A stretch of 64,000 nucleotides of DNA from Dyella terrae (GCF_004322705.1 NZ_SIZZ01000003.1:1-64000), one strand, 5' to 3'; positions 31,002 to 40,231 are shown, counted from the first letter of the stretch. Made by a program: numbers and translations. Notes: generated by a model from the letters alone, not told the origin.

Positions 31002-31331
31002 GCTTCCTCCAGGTGAATTGACGCGTCGTACTGCGCCAACTACCCCTGAACGGAGGCGCCATGCTGACTACGTGTTGTGGAGGGTGCATCTAGCCATCGC
31101 TGCGAGGCGCGTAACAGATGACTTTCGGCGTTCGGACGGATGGCATAGGCCGCGTTTCGCTGTGTCGCAAGCAGCGTCAAGACAGCTTCAAAACGGCCGA
31201 AAACAAGGCATTTTCTCGCACGACGCGTCGTTCGTTTCCCTACGCCACACTTACGAAACGCAACGCATGACTCACTGGCCTAACACCACAGGCCGTGCGG
31301 AAGAAGTCATGTTTTCAGCGGTTTCGATGCC
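31002..31331. other. Intergenic region, no gene seen
   Basis: 330 bp between the methyltransferase start and the stop of the ArsR gene. Short frames lack ribosome sites and family character. No strong inverted repeat noted. Confidence 0.45.
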
Positions 31332-31676
31332 TTAACGGCGCTTGCCCTTGCCGCAGTAGCTGTCATGCAGCGCCTGCAACACGCCGATGGCGGGACTGTC
31401 CACAAGGGAGTAGAAAATGCTCTGGGCTTCCCGCCGTGTATCGACCAGGCCCGCATCGCGCAGCACCGCCAGATGCTGGGAAAGCGCCGACATCGAGAGG
31501 CTCGACTGCTCCTGCAGCTCGGACACGCTGGCCTCACCCTCCACCAGGCGGCAAAGCACCAGCAGGCGCTCGGGGTGGGCGAGCGACTTGAGCAACTGGG
31601 CGGCGGCCTCGGCGTGGCGGGCCATCGCCTGCATGTCGCCGCGCAGCGGAGCGGCAGGAGAGCTGCGTGATGCCAT
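31332..31676 (-). CDS. ArsR-family redox-sensing repressor, BigR/SqrR-like
   Basis: A 114-residue winged-helix protein (ELQEQSSLSMSALSQHLAVL is the recognition region). It lacks the metal-binding motifs of ArsR/SmtB but has cysteines at exactly 42 (LLVLCRLVEG) and 108 (HDSYCGKG), the same positions as the reactive pair of Xylella BigR, which forms a disulfide or polysulfide bridge when sulfide or persulfide rises. It is divergent from a persulfide-dioxygenase-like gene and two YeeE/YedE genes, the same set BigR controls. A de-repressor of sulfide detoxification is a strong inference. ATG 31676 chosen; the open frame upstream crosses the operator. Confidence 0.87.
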   Translation of the reverse strand: MASRSSPAAPLRGDMQAMARHAEAAAQLLKSLAHPERLLVLCRLVEGEASVSELQEQSSLSMSALSQHLAVLRDAGLVDTRREAQSIFYSLVDSPAIGVLQALHDSYCGKGKRR

Positions 31677-31706
31677 GGGCTTGACTTCCAATACAGACGA
31701 ATCTAA

Positions 31707-31722
31707 TTTAGCAATCTCTAAA
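31707..31722. promoter_or_regulatory. Candidate BigR-like operator
   Basis: An AT-rich dyad TTTAG-caatct-CTAAA lies in the 67-bp divergent intergenic region between the ArsR gene and the sulfur operon. It is the only AT-rich palindrome there and suits binding by a winged-helix dimer. Confidence 0.6.
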
Positions 31723-31743
31723 GTAAAGGGCAAGGGCTGAACC

Positions 31744-32625
31744 ATGCCAGACACACGCTCCCGTCCCGAAGTGAAGGCGTTCTTCCACGCTGACACCAAC
31801 ACCTTCACCTACGTGGTGCATGAAGGCCGCAGCGCTGTCGTCATCGACCCCGTGCTCGACTACGACGCCGCTGCCGCACGCGTCTCGACGGTGCAGGCTG
31901 ATGCCGTGCTCGCCTACGTCAAAGAGCACCGCCTCACGGTCGAATGGATCCTCGAAACCCACGCCCACGCCGATCACCTGAGCGCCGGTGATCACCTGCG
32001 TGATGCACTCGGCGCGCGTCTCGCCATCGGCCGCGGCATTACCCAGGTCCAGGCCCGCTTCAAGGCGCTGTTCGGCATGGGCGACGAATTCGTGCCCGAC
32101 GGCCGCCAGTTCGACCAGCTGCTGGACGATGGCGATGTGCTGCACGCGGGCGTGCTCGACATTCGCGTGATGGCCACGCCCGGCCACACCGACGATGGCC
32201 TCACTTACGTGATCGGCGACGCGGCATTCATCGGTGACACGATGTTTGCCCCGGAAACGGGCACCGCGCGCTGCGACTTCCCCGGCGGTGATGCCACGCG
32301 CCTGTATCGCTCGATCCACAGCATCCTCGCGTTGCCGGAAGACACCCGCCTGTTCCTTTGCCACGACTACCCGCCCGCATCGCGCAGCGCCGAAGCGCAG
32401 ACCAGCATCGCCGCCCAGCGCGAAAAAAACATCCACGTCGGCAACGGCGCGTCGCAGGACAGCTTCGTCACCCTGCGCACCACGCGCGACGCCACGCTGC
32501 CGGTGCCGCGCCTGATCCTGCCGTCGCTGCAGGTGAATATTCGCGCCGGTCGCTTGCCGCCACCGGATGAGGATGGCAACCGCTACTTCCGCCTCCCGCT
32601 CAATCGCCTGGGTAAAGCGTCATGA
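31744..32625 (+). CDS. MBL-fold persulfide dioxygenase-like hydrolase (Blh/ETHE1-like)
   Basis: 293 residues of the metallo-beta-lactamase superfamily, ETHE1/Blh branch. The iron-site motif is THAHADHLSAGDHL near 76-89. Further metal ligands are in TPGHTDDG near 142 and in FIGDTMFAPETGTARCDF near 160. ETHE1-type enzymes oxidise glutathione persulfide to sulfite. The conserved SGRTDF-like stretch is represented by GTARCDFPGG. It is the first gene of an operon with two YeeE/YedE proteins and is divergent from the BigR-like repressor, consistent with sulfide detoxification under biofilm or low-oxygen conditions. Confidence 0.87.
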   Translation: MPDTRSRPEVKAFFHADTNTFTYVVHEGRSAVVIDPVLDYDAAAARVSTVQADAVLAYVKEHRLTVEWILETHAHADHLSAGDHLRDALGARLAIGRGITQVQARFKALFGMGDEFVPDGRQFDQLLDDGDVLHAGVLDIRVMATPGHTDDGLTYVIGDAAFIGDTMFAPETGTARCDFPGGDATRLYRSIHSILALPEDTRLFLCHDYPPASRSAEAQTSIAAQREKNIHVGNGASQDSFVTLRTTRDATLPVPRLILPSLQVNIRAGRLPPPDEDGNRYFRLPLNRLGKAS

Positions 32626-33041
32626 GCATGTGGCTCGCAGGTTTGGCGGGCGGGGCACTCATCGGCCTCTCCGCTGTGCTGTTGTTGTGGTTGAACGGGC
32701 GCATCGCCGGCATCAGCGGCATCGCCTTCGGTATCAGTGACACGGCAGCAAGCGAACGCGTCTGGCGCATCGCCTTCGTCGCCGGTCTGCTGATCGCCGG
32801 TGGGCTCGCACTGCATCTGCTTCCGCACGAAGCACCTCGCGAAGGCTATTCGCGCGGCGTGCTTGTGCTTGCCGGGCTACTCGTGGGTGTCGGCACCGCC
32901 ATGGGCAGCGGCTGCACCAGCGGCCACGGCGTCTGCGGCCTCGCGCGCTTTTCCAGGCGATCGCTCGCGGCCGTGCTCACCTTCATGATCACGGCGTTCG
33001 TGACGGTCTTTGTCGCGCGCCATCTGCTGGGAGTGATCTGA
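32622..33041 (+). CDS. YeeE/YedE family inner-membrane protein (first half)
   Basis: 139 residues, about four helices. The signature GVGTAMGSGCTSGHGVCGLA near 87-106, with the conserved Cys, is the sulfur-compound channel motif of the YeeE/YedE (TsuA-like) family that transports thiosulfate or other sulfur species. It overlaps the MBL gene by 4 nt (ATGA). Together with the next gene it appears to form a split transporter. Confidence 0.87.
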   Translation: MSMWLAGLAGGALIGLSAVLLLWLNGRIAGISGIAFGISDTAASERVWRIAFVAGLLIAGGLALHLLPHEAPREGYSRGVLVLAGLLVGVGTAMGSGCTSGHGVCGLARFSRRSLAAVLTFMITAFVTVFVARHLLGVI

Positions 33042-33042
33042 C

Positions 33043-33495
33043 ATGGCGCGCATCCTTGCCGCTTTGCTTGCCGGCGCCTTGTTCGGACTGGGGCTGGTCG
33101 TCTCGCAGATGAGCGACCCGCGCGTGGTGCAGGGCTTCCTCGATATCGCTGGCGCCTTCAATCCCACGCTGATGTTCGTGCTCGGCGGCGCGCTGATCGT
33201 CAGCACGATCGGTTTCCGCTGGGTGCTGCGCCAGCCGCGCCCGCTGTTCGACACCCGTTTCCACGTGCCGCTCAGCCAGGTGATCGATCGCAAGCTGATC
33301 GGTGGCGCCGCGCTGTTCGGCGTTGGCTGGGGCCTGGCCGGCTATTGCCCGGGCCCCGCACTGGTCAGCCTTGGCGGCGGCATGCCCGAGGCATGGGTTT
33401 TCGTGCCGGCCATGCTGGCCGGCGGCATCGGTTATCGCTGGTGGTCGCGCCGCCAGGCGGTGCGTGTCGAAAACGCCGACTCAGCGACGGCGTGA
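33043..33495 (+). CDS. YeeE/YedE family inner-membrane protein (second half)
   Basis: 150 residues with about four helices. The motif GWGLAGYCPGPALVSLGGG near 93-111 holds the conserved Cys of the second YeeE/YedE repeat. It starts 1 nt after the stop of its partner and ends 15 nt inside the convergent bioC gene. Expected to build one sulfur-transport unit with the upstream half. Confidence 0.87.
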   Translation: MARILAALLAGALFGLGLVVSQMSDPRVVQGFLDIAGAFNPTLMFVLGGALIVSTIGFRWVLRQPRPLFDTRFHVPLSQVIDRKLIGGAALFGVGWGLAGYCPGPALVSLGGGMPEAWVFVPAMLAGGIGYRWWSRRQAVRVENADSATA

Positions 33496-34359
33496 ACCAC
33501 GCAGGCTGTCGACCGAGAACGTAGCGATCTCGCCGCCACCCGCGCGGCGTGATTGCCCCGGCGGCGGGCCCCAGGCGTGCGCCGTCACCACTTCCCACGT
33601 CGCCGGAATGCGCCCGTCGACGCGCATGCCCTCGTAGGTCTCCAGCATGCGGCGGTAATGCGATTTGCCCATCAGGCCGCGACCACGCGTGGTATCGGCA
33701 TTGGTCGCGCCCAGGCCCTGCAATTCCTTCAGCAGCATGCGCGGTTCGCTGTACGTCATCGTGTAGCGGTCCACGTCCAGCACCGGATCGCGCAGGCCCG
33801 CCGAAATCATCGCGTCGCCCAAATCATGCATGTCCAGGAAGCGGCTGACATGCGCCTGCTCATCGCTGCTTGCCCAGGCCGCGCGCAACTCGCGCAGCGT
33901 ATCCGGGCCAAACGTGGTGAACGCCAGCAAGCCGCCGGGCTTGAGCACGCGCGCGCACTCGCCGAACAGCGCCGCCAGATCATCCACCCACTGGAAACAC
34001 AGGTTCGAATGCAGCACGTCGACGCTGTGGTCGGGGAAGGGCAGGGACGTCGCCTCCGCGCACACGCGCTGGAACGGCTTGAACCAGCCGGCGTGCTGCT
34101 TCGCCTCGCGCAACATCGGCACGGCCATGTCGACCGCGATCACCTGCGCCTTGCCGTACTTCTTCTTGAGCAGCGCACTGCCGCGACCCGTGCCGGCGCC
34201 GACATCAAGCACGCGCTCGGGCGTATCGAGATAAAAATCCAGGCGTTCCAGCAACACGTCCTGCACCTGCCGCTGCAGCGCATCGTGCTGCTCGTAGGTG
34301 CGCGCGGCGCGGCCGAAGTTGCGGCGAACCTGGCGCCGGTCGACGTGAAAATCGCTCAT
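33481..34359 (-). CDS. bioC: Malonyl-[acyl-carrier protein] O-methyltransferase BioC
   Basis: 292 residues. The SAM-binding motif VLDVGAGTGRGSALLKKKYG is near 49-68, NLCFQWVDDLAALFGECARV near 115-134, and the family-specific N terminus VRRNFGRAARTYEQHDALQR is present. BioC methylates malonyl-ACP to let it enter fatty-acid synthesis for pimelate formation. It is the last gene of bioB-bioF-trhO-bioH-bioC and is coupled to bioH by a 4-nt overlap. The ATG at 34359 fits the family start. Confidence 0.93.
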   Translation of the reverse strand: MSDFHVDRRQVRRNFGRAARTYEQHDALQRQVQDVLLERLDFYLDTPERVLDVGAGTGRGSALLKKKYGKAQVIAVDMAVPMLREAKQHAGWFKPFQRVCAEATSLPFPDHSVDVLHSNLCFQWVDDLAALFGECARVLKPGGLLAFTTFGPDTLRELRAAWASSDEQAHVSRFLDMHDLGDAMISAGLRDPVLDVDRYTMTYSEPRMLLKELQGLGATNADTTRGRGLMGKSHYRRMLETYEGMRVDGRIPATWEVVTAHAWGPPPGQSRRAGGGEIATFSVDSLRGSRRR

Positions 34360-35126
34360 CGATAAGAATCCAGCAACGGCGCGAGCGCTTGCACGACGGC
34401 GTCGGTGTGTCCGAGAAAGGGGGCGTGGCCCGCGTGTTCGATCTGGGTGAAGGTGCCGCCGCACTGCGTGGCCGACCAGCGCATCGCGTCTGGATGCACC
34501 AGGCGATCGCGACTGCCGGCGACCCACGCGCTACGCACCCTGACGTCAGGCAGCGCCGCGCGACGATCAGTGTCGTCAAGAATATGGATGCCTTCCTGCA
34601 GCACGCGCATGTCCGGTTCGCCGTGCGCAAAGGCAATCTCGCGCAGGTGACGCAACTCGGCGCGCGGATCGGGGCTACCCATCGCCTCCAACGCGAGAAA
34701 GCGATCGATGGTGCCTTTGTAGTCGGTTTCCAGATCGTCGGCGAGCTGGCGCACCAGCTTGCCATCGCTGCCATATGGCCAGCCGGCATCGCGCGCGAAC
34801 TTCGGCGTACCGCAAACGACGGCCAGGCTGCGCACATGCTGCGGATCGTCCAGCGCACCCGTCAGCGCAATCAACCCACCCAGCGACCAGCCCAGCCACA
34901 GCGCGGGCGGCGTCTGCGCGCGAATCGCTGCCGCACACGCGGAAGGCTCAAGCGAAATCCCGCAATCACGCGAATACCCGTGCCCGGGCAGATCCACCAC
35001 ATACAACGTGCAGCGCGATTCCAGCGCCTCGACCAGCGGCGACATGATGCCGCCGTGCATCGCCCAGCCGTGCAGCACCACCATCGGCACGGGGCCAGTG
35101 CGGCGCTGCTCGATGTAAAGACTCAT
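34356..35126 (-). CDS. bioH: Pimeloyl-ACP methyl ester carboxylesterase BioH
   Basis: 256 residues of the alpha/beta-hydrolase fold. The nucleophile elbow is LGWSLGGL (Ser near 81), the oxyanion region [13 protein letters not shown] near 16-28, and the catalytic His in [11 protein letters not shown] near 233. BioH removes the methyl ester added by BioC once pimeloyl-ACP is complete. The ATG at 35126 overlaps the trhO stop by 4 nt. A complete BioC-BioH pathway is therefore encoded here. Confidence 0.92.
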   Translation of the reverse strand: MSLYIEQRRTGPVPMVVLHGWAMHGGIMSPLVEALESRCTLYVVDLPGHGYSRDCGISLEPSACAAAIRAQTPPALWLGWSLGGLIALTGALDDPQHVRSLAVVCGTPKFARDAGWPYGSDGKLVRQLADDLETDYKGTIDRFLALEAMGSPDPRAELRHLREIAFAHGEPDMRVLQEGIHILDDTDRRAALPDVRVRSAWVAGSRDRLVHPDAMRWSATQCGGTFTQIEHAGHAPFLGHTDAVVQALAPLLDSYR

Positions 35127-35878
35127 GCGGCGTCCTTGCTGTCGGTCAGCGGTGCCGGTGCGAGGCCCTTGTCCACCGCGCCGCGCTCGTCGAACACGAA
35201 GCAATCGCCGTCCCAGTGTGCGCCGTCGGTTTCCTCGAAATACTTAAGGATGCCGCCTTCGAGCTGAAACACGCGCTCGATGCCGATGTCCTGCATGTGC
35301 AGCGCGGCCTTCTCGCAGCGAATGCCACCGGTGCAGTACGACACCACGGTCTTGTCCTCGAAGCGCGCGCGATCCGCCGCAAGCGCCGCCGGAAACTCGG
35401 TGAAGCTGGCGATGCGGTAATCCACCGCGTCCTTGAACAGCCCGACATCGGTTTCGTAATCGTTGCGCGTATCGAGCAGCACCACGGCCTTGCCATCGTC
35501 GTCATGACCTTGCTCCAGCCAGCGCCGCAGCACCACCGGCGACACCGACGGCGCACGCGCGCCTTCGGGCCGGATCGCCGGCATGCGCATGGTGATGATT
35601 TCCTTCTTCAGCCGCACGCGCATGCGCCCGAACGGCACGCCGTCGGAAACGGACTCCTTCGGCACGATGTCGGCAAAGCGCGAATCGGTATGCAGCCACG
35701 CCACAAAGGCGTCGATCGGCTCGCGTGGGCCGGCGAGGAACAGGTTGATGCCCTCGGGGGCCAGCAGGATCGTGCCCTTGAGGTCGAGCTCAAGGCAGCG
35801 CTCGAGCATGCGCTCGCGCAGGCCCGGGAGGTCGTCCAGGCTGATGAACTTGTAGGCAGAGAGATTGAGGATGGACAT
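35123..35878 (-). CDS. trhO: Oxygen-dependent tRNA uridine(34) hydroxylase (TrhO/YceA, rhodanese-type)
   Basis: 251 residues. An N-terminal acylphosphatase-like domain ([18 protein letters not shown]) and a rhodanese domain whose active-site loop is [13 protein letters not shown] (Cys near 184 and 189) match TrhO/YceA. The enzyme hydroxylates U34 of tRNAs with oxygen on the way to the mo5U/cmo5U modifications. It lies inside the biotin operon, 27 bp after bioF and overlapping bioH, so it is expected to follow biotin-dependent transcription. Confidence 0.92.
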   Translation of the reverse strand: MSILNLSAYKFISLDDLPGLRERMLERCLELDLKGTILLAPEGINLFLAGPREPIDAFVAWLHTDSRFADIVPKESVSDGVPFGRMRVRLKKEIITMRMPAIRPEGARAPSVSPVVLRRWLEQGHDDDGKAVVLLDTRNDYETDVGLFKDAVDYRIASFTEFPAALAADRARFEDKTVVSYCTGGIRCEKAALHMQDIGIERVFQLEGGILKYFEETDGAHWDGDCFVFDERGAVDKGLAPAPLTDSKDAA

Positions 35879-35905
35879 GGCGGGGATACGGCAGTTAGCC
35901 GCGCA

Positions 35906-37090
35906 TTATACTTCCGTCGCCCAGGGCAGCCCGGACAGGGCCTCCAGCAGGGCGTCCACCTGGTCGTCCTCGTGCATGGCCGAGAGGGTGATCCGCAGCC
36001 GGGCCTTGCCCTGCGGCACGGTCGGTGGCCGGATCGCCCCCACCAGGAAACCCACGCTTTCCAGGGCCTCGGCGGCCATCACGGCATGGTTCGCATCGCC
36101 GATCAGCAGCGGCTGGATGGCCGTATCGGAGGGCATGAGCGGCAAGCCCAGCTGGCCCGCCCCGTCCCGGAAACGGCGGATCAGCGACTGAAGCTTGTCC
36201 CGCCGCCAGGCGTCTTCACGCGCCACCCGCACCGCCGCCAGCGTCGCGGCCGCCATGGCCGGCGGCATGGCCGTGGTGTAGACAAAGGTCCGCGCCGACT
36301 GCACCAGGCCCTCGATCAGGCTGGCCCGCCCGGCCACGAAGGCCCCGAAGCACCCCAGCGCCTTGCCCAGCGTCGCCATCAGCACCGGTACATCGTGCTG
36401 CGACAGCTCCGCCGCCGCCACGCTGCCGGCGCCCTCGGGCCCCAGCACGCCCAGGCCGTGCGCATCGTCCACCATGAAGGTCGCGCCTTCACGTGCACAC
36501 AGTGCCGACAACTCGCGCAGCGGCGCGACATCGCCATCCATGCTGAACACGCCATCGGTGGCGAGCAGGGCGCACGCGCCCGGGCGCGACTGCAGCTGGC
36601 GCGCCGCGCCTTCCACATCCGCATGCGGATAACGCTTCAACTCCGCGCCGCTCAGCTTCGCGCCATCGAGCAGGCAGGCATGGTTGAGCTTGTCCTGCAC
36701 GCACACATCGCCTTCGGCGAGCAGCGCCTGCATCACGCCCAGGTTGGCCATGTAGCCCGTGGAAAACAGCAGCGCACGCTCGCGCCCGGTCCACTCGGCC
36801 AGCGCTTCTTCCAGCGCGGCATGTTCGGCGCGATGCCCGGCAATCAGGTGCGCCGACCCGCTGCCCACGCCTTCGTCATCGGCCGTGCGCTTGAGCGCCG
36901 CGATCAACTGCGGATGCTGCGCCAGGCCCAGGTAGTCATTGCCGCAGAACGACAGCAGCGTGCGCCCGTCGCGCTCCAGCCACGGCCCGTCCATGTGATC
37001 GAACGCGCGCAGCCGCCGACGCAGGCCGGCTTTCGCGCGCTCCGCCGTATGAGCGGCGAGGCGCGCGAGGGCATCGGGGCGCGGCGACAT
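35906..37090 (-). CDS. bioF: 8-amino-7-oxononanoate synthase
   Basis: 394 residues, full length. This PLP enzyme condenses pimeloyl-ACP with alanine. NDYLGLAQHPQLIAA near 51-65, the TDGVFSMDGDVAPL block with the PLP-binding Asp-containing VDDAHGLGVLG, and the Schiff-base lysine in ATLGKALGCFGAFVAG are visible. It starts 6 nt after the bioB stop. Confidence 0.96.
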   Translation of the reverse strand: MSPRPDALARLAAHTAERAKAGLRRRLRAFDHMDGPWLERDGRTLLSFCGNDYLGLAQHPQLIAALKRTADDEGVGSGSAHLIAGHRAEHAALEEALAEWTGRERALLFSTGYMANLGVMQALLAEGDVCVQDKLNHACLLDGAKLSGAELKRYPHADVEGAARQLQSRPGACALLATDGVFSMDGDVAPLRELSALCAREGATFMVDDAHGLGVLGPEGAGSVAAAELSQHDVPVLMATLGKALGCFGAFVAGRASLIEGLVQSARTFVYTTAMPPAMAAATLAAVRVAREDAWRRDKLQSLIRRFRDGAGQLGLPLMPSDTAIQPLLIGDANHAVMAAEALESVGFLVGAIRPPTVPQGKARLRITLSAMHEDDQVDALLEALSGLPWATEV

Positions 37091-37096
37091 CGCGGT

Positions 37097-38101
37097 TTAC
37101 GCCGCGCAGTGCTGCATGATGTCCGCGTGCACGGTGTTGGAGGTTTCCACCACTTCCAGCGGCTTCAGATCCAGGCGCGCGAACAGCTGGCGATCGTGCT
37201 CCACGTCCGGGTTGCCCGTGGTCAGCAGCTTCTCGCCGTAGAAAATTGAATTGGCGCCGGCAAAGAAACACAGCGCCTGCACCGCGTCATCCATCTGCTG
37301 GCGACCGGCCGACAGACGCACCATCGACGCCGGCATCAGGACGCGCGCCACCGCGATCGTGCGCACGAACTCAAACGGATCCAGCGCCTGCGTGCCATTG
37401 AGCGGCGTGCCTTCCACCTGCACCAGCTGGTTGATCGGCACCGACTCCGGATGCTCCGGCAGGTTCGCCAGCGTCTGCAGCAGGCCCGCGCGCTGACCGC
37501 GCGTCTCGCCCATGCCCACGATGCCGCCGCAGCAGGTTTTCAGGCCCGCTTCGCGCACGTGGTCGAGCGTGTCCAGGCGATCCTGGTACTGGCGCGTGTG
37601 GATGATCTCGCCGTAGAACTCCGGCGCGGTATCCAGGTTGTGGTTGTAGTAATCGAGACCGGCCTGCTTGAGCGTCGCCGCCTGGTCGCCATTGAGCATG
37701 CCCAGCGTCGCGCAGGTTTCCAGACCCAGCGACTTCACCGCGCTGACGATCTCCGCCACCTTGGCCACGTCGCGATCCTTCGGGCTGCGCCACGCCGCGC
37801 CCATGCAGAAACGGCTGGCGCCGGCATCCTTCGCCGCCTGCGCGCGTTCCAGCACCTGATCCACCGTCATCAACTTCTGCGCCTGCACGCCGGTGTCGTA
37901 ACGGGCCGCCTGCGGGCAGTACGCGCAATCCTCCGGACAGCCGCCGGTCTTGATCGACAGCAGCGTCGATACCTGCACGGCGTTCGGGTCGTGGTGCTCG
38001 CGGTGCACCGAGTGCGCGCGATGCAGCAACTCGTTGAACGGCAGGCCGAACAGCGCGGCAACCTCGTCGCGGGTCCAGTCGTGGCGGATGGCGTGGGCCA
38101 T
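37097..38101 (-). CDS. bioB: Biotin synthase
   Basis: 334 residues of the radical-SAM family. The cluster motif [10 protein letters not shown] (CxxxCxxC) is near 54-63. The 2Fe-2S ligands and the [12 protein letters not shown]-like motif appear as [13 protein letters not shown] near 189-201. BioB inserts sulfur into dethiobiotin. It is the first gene of the biotin operon and faces a 12-bp palindrome 60 bp upstream. bioA and bioD are not in this window. Confidence 0.96.
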   Translation of the reverse strand: MAHAIRHDWTRDEVAALFGLPFNELLHRAHSVHREHHDPNAVQVSTLLSIKTGGCPEDCAYCPQAARYDTGVQAQKLMTVDQVLERAQAAKDAGASRFCMGAAWRSPKDRDVAKVAEIVSAVKSLGLETCATLGMLNGDQAATLKQAGLDYYNHNLDTAPEFYGEIIHTRQYQDRLDTLDHVREAGLKTCCGGIVGMGETRGQRAGLLQTLANLPEHPESVPINQLVQVEGTPLNGTQALDPFEFVRTIAVARVLMPASMVRLSAGRQQMDDAVQALCFFAGANSIFYGEKLLTTGNPDVEHDRQLFARLDLKPLEVVETSNTVHADIMQHCAA

Positions 38102-38160
38102 GGGGCGGCTCTCCGGGGGGGATGGGGACAGGCGCGACAGTGTGGCAGCGGTTCCGGCCC

Positions 38161-38192
38161 TGTCAACTTTCCAAGGTCACGGAAAGTTGACG
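38161..38192. promoter_or_regulatory. Near-perfect palindrome in the bioB divergent promoter (biotin operator candidate)
   Basis: TGTCAACTTTCC-aaggtcac-GGAAAGTTGACG pairs at 11 of 12 positions. It also carries outward-facing TTGAC-type -35 hexamers on both strands (TTGACA toward bioB, TTGACG toward the small membrane protein gene). Position and symmetry suit a repressor controlling bioB. The half-sites resemble, but do not equal, the BirA consensus TTGTAAACC/GGTTTACAA. The identity of the regulator is inferred. Confidence 0.65.
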
Positions 38193-38246
38193 ATGCGCCG
38201 GGGTATGGCTGAGCTACCATCGGGCGCAGACCCTAAGGAGGCACCC

Positions 38247-38453
38247 ATGAGTGCAGGACAAGGCAGTACCGGCAATGTGCTTGCCGCCATTTGCAGCTTC
38301 TTCATCCCCGGCCTCGGCCAGCTCGTGCAGGGCCGCCTGCTGATCGCCGCGGTGATGTTCGTCCTCGCCGCCATCCTGTGGATCGTGTGGCTGGGCTGGA
38401 TCATCCACCTGTGGTCGATCCTCGACGCGGCTTTGTTCAAGCCCAGGATGTGA
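38247..38453 (+). CDS. Small membrane protein (68 aa), TM2-like
   Basis: A 68-residue protein with two hydrophobic helices and the motif FFIPGLGQLVQGR, which resembles the PGLGQ turn of TM2-type small membrane proteins. It has a strong ribosome site (AAGGAGG, 6 nt before ATG). It is divergent from bioB and shares its palindromic promoter region. Function unknown. Confidence 0.75.
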   Translation: MSAGQGSTGNVLAAICSFFIPGLGQLVQGRLLIAAVMFVLAAILWIVWLGWIIHLWSILDAALFKPRM

Positions 38454-38513
38454 CGTTTTAGACAGGTGGAGTCGCCCTGCGATGCACCCCCACCTGATGA
38501 AAGGATTCCGCGC

Positions 38514-39218
38514 ATGGACGCGCTCGTTCGACTGGCCCAATGGGCCACCACCTGGCTCATCCCCTGGCAATGCCTCCTGTGCAAGGCTCCCGGCGACGGC
38601 ATGGACCTTTGCACGCCATGCCAGCGTGACATGCCGCTCAACCAAAGCTGCTGCGCACGTTGCGCCCTGCCGCTACCCCTGCCCACTGACGCCTGCGGCG
38701 AATGCCTGCGCAAGACACCGCCATGGCATGCCGCCTGGGTGCCCTTTCGCTACGACTGGCCGATGGATCGGCTGGAGTCGCGGTTCAAGTTCGGGCGTGA
38801 TTTGGCGGCGGGGCGGTGTTTGTCGACGTTGTGGTTGCAGCAGGCGTGGCCCACTGAATTGCCCAAGGCGATCGTGCCGGTGCCATTGAGTACGCAACGG
38901 TTGCGGCATCGCGGATACAACCAGGCGCTGGAACTGGCCAGGCCGCTGGCAAAGGCCATGGGCGTGCCGCTGATGCGTGACGTGCTGCGCCGAACACGTC
39001 CCACGTCAGCGCAGACGGATCTGGCTCGACTGGCGCGGAGAAAAAACGTGCGGGGTGCCTTCCAAGTGCGCCACGGCACGGTGCTGCCGGCACACGTTGC
39101 GTTGGTCGATGACGTGATGACCACCGGTGCGACGCTGGCTGAATGTGCGCGGTGTTTGCGCAGGGCAGGCGTCAAGCGTGTTGACGTATGGGCGGTTGCG
39201 AGAGCTGCGGGACGCTAG
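38514..39218 (+). CDS. comF: ComF-family protein (phosphoribosyltransferase-like)
   Basis: 234 residues. A double zinc-ribbon-like N terminus (CLLCKAPG, CTPCQRD, CCARCALP, CGECL between residues 21 and 80) is followed by a PRTase fold with the motif ALVDDVMTTGATL near 200. ComF is needed for DNA uptake during transformation in several bacteria (PriA-associated); in others it is annotated by similarity only. The ATG at 38514 gives the usual start MDALVRL. Adjacency to bioB is common in Xanthomonadales, to my knowledge. Confidence 0.9.
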   Translation: MDALVRLAQWATTWLIPWQCLLCKAPGDGMDLCTPCQRDMPLNQSCCARCALPLPLPTDACGECLRKTPPWHAAWVPFRYDWPMDRLESRFKFGRDLAAGRCLSTLWLQQAWPTELPKAIVPVPLSTQRLRHRGYNQALELARPLAKAMGVPLMRDVLRRTRPTSAQTDLARLARRKNVRGAFQVRHGTVLPAHVALVDDVMTTGATLAECARCLRRAGVKRVDVWAVARAAGR

Positions 39219-39420
39219 CTTCTGCCGGCAACTTCAGTGATCGAACGGTCCCTGGTGGGGTAGGGGCGCACAGGCTTGAATATGCCGGTTCGCATGGAGC
39301 TATCGCGCCCTCTCGTTTTTAGTAGATGATGACGCGACAGCCGGGGGCGATGCAGCTGAGCGCACGGAGTGGCAAATCGTGTGCCTCCGAACCGGAGTCG
39401 TCACGACGAAAGGGGGCAAC

Positions 39421-39702
39421 GTGCCGAGTCTAAGGTCTCGTACCGGATGGGTCTTTGCAGGGATCTTCCTCGCAGCCTTTCTGTTTGTCGCGGTGTGGTC
39501 GAGAGACTTCTTCGCCACCTCCCTATTCACCTACATCATCACGCTGCCCACGTCCTATCCTGTCGTGCGCGGGGTCGGCGCGCTGCTGTCACTCGTCGGC
39601 GCGTCATCAAACGCGGCCAGCCTTGTCGCGATGGTCGGTGCGGGCGCCCTTCAGTACTACTGGCTGGGCTGGTTGCTTGAGCGCGTGGTCAAGTACGGAT
39701 AA
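39421..39702 (+). CDS. Small hypothetical membrane protein (93 aa)
   Basis: Two or three hydrophobic helices (VFAGIFLAAFLFVAVWS and two segments in the C-terminal half). No family recognised. I chose GTG 39421 because AAAGGGGG lies 4-11 nt upstream; the frame could start at GTG 39379. Isolated gene between comF and a small lipoprotein. Confidence 0.5.
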   Translation: MPSLRSRTGWVFAGIFLAAFLFVAVWSRDFFATSLFTYIITLPTSYPVVRGVGALLSLVGASSNAASLVAMVGAGALQYYWLGWLLERVVKYG

Positions 39703-39852
39703 CACTCGGCCATGGTCTGATGGGGCATGTCAGGTAGTGAGAGGCCGCAGATTGTCCGGTGGAAAAACAGGTGAGTTGCTGCCGGCACTCAGGGGAACTC
39801 CCACTGCCGCCTCGGCACGTCACCGACAATCCTGAAAAGGAAGGGAAGCGGG

Positions 39853-40176
39853 ATGAGAAAAGGAAGTAGCTACTGCGTACTTTTGTTGGCGATCGCCAGC
39901 ACGGCCTCCTGCGGAGGCCCCGCGCCACCCGATCGTCCCTCCAACGTTTCTGCGTCGGCTCGCTGGGCCGGTGGTTCCGATGGCGGCGCGTGGTACGACT
40001 GCAGCCAGCACGCCGCCAACGTGGTGCGGTGCGCGCTCTACTGGGATAACGGCACGCCTGCCGGACACGGGCTCTATCGCTCGACGCATCCGATCAAGCC
40101 TGGCGATATCGACGGATTCGATGGAGTGTCGGTTTATATCGGCAGCGAACGGCTGGTTGAGGAAAAGGGTGGGTAG
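39853..40176 (+). CDS. Small hypothetical lipoprotein (107 aa)
   Basis: A signal segment with the lipobox-like IASTASC (Cys20), then a soluble domain with two further Cys (WYDCSQHAANVVRCALYWDN), which may form a disulfide. AAGGAAGGGAAG precedes the ATG. The YDCSQ-CALYWDNG arrangement is seen in small uncharacterised exported proteins; function unknown. A hairpin (40232-40254) follows. Confidence 0.6.
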   Translation: MRKGSSYCVLLLAIASTASCGGPAPPDRPSNVSASARWAGGSDGGAWYDCSQHAANVVRCALYWDNGTPAGHGLYRSTHPIKPGDIDGFDGVSVYIGSERLVEEKGG

Positions 40177-40231
40177 GCATGGGTGAGGGGCGGAGAGTCC
40201 TCTCGTACTGCATCGGGCGTAGTCCAGAACA

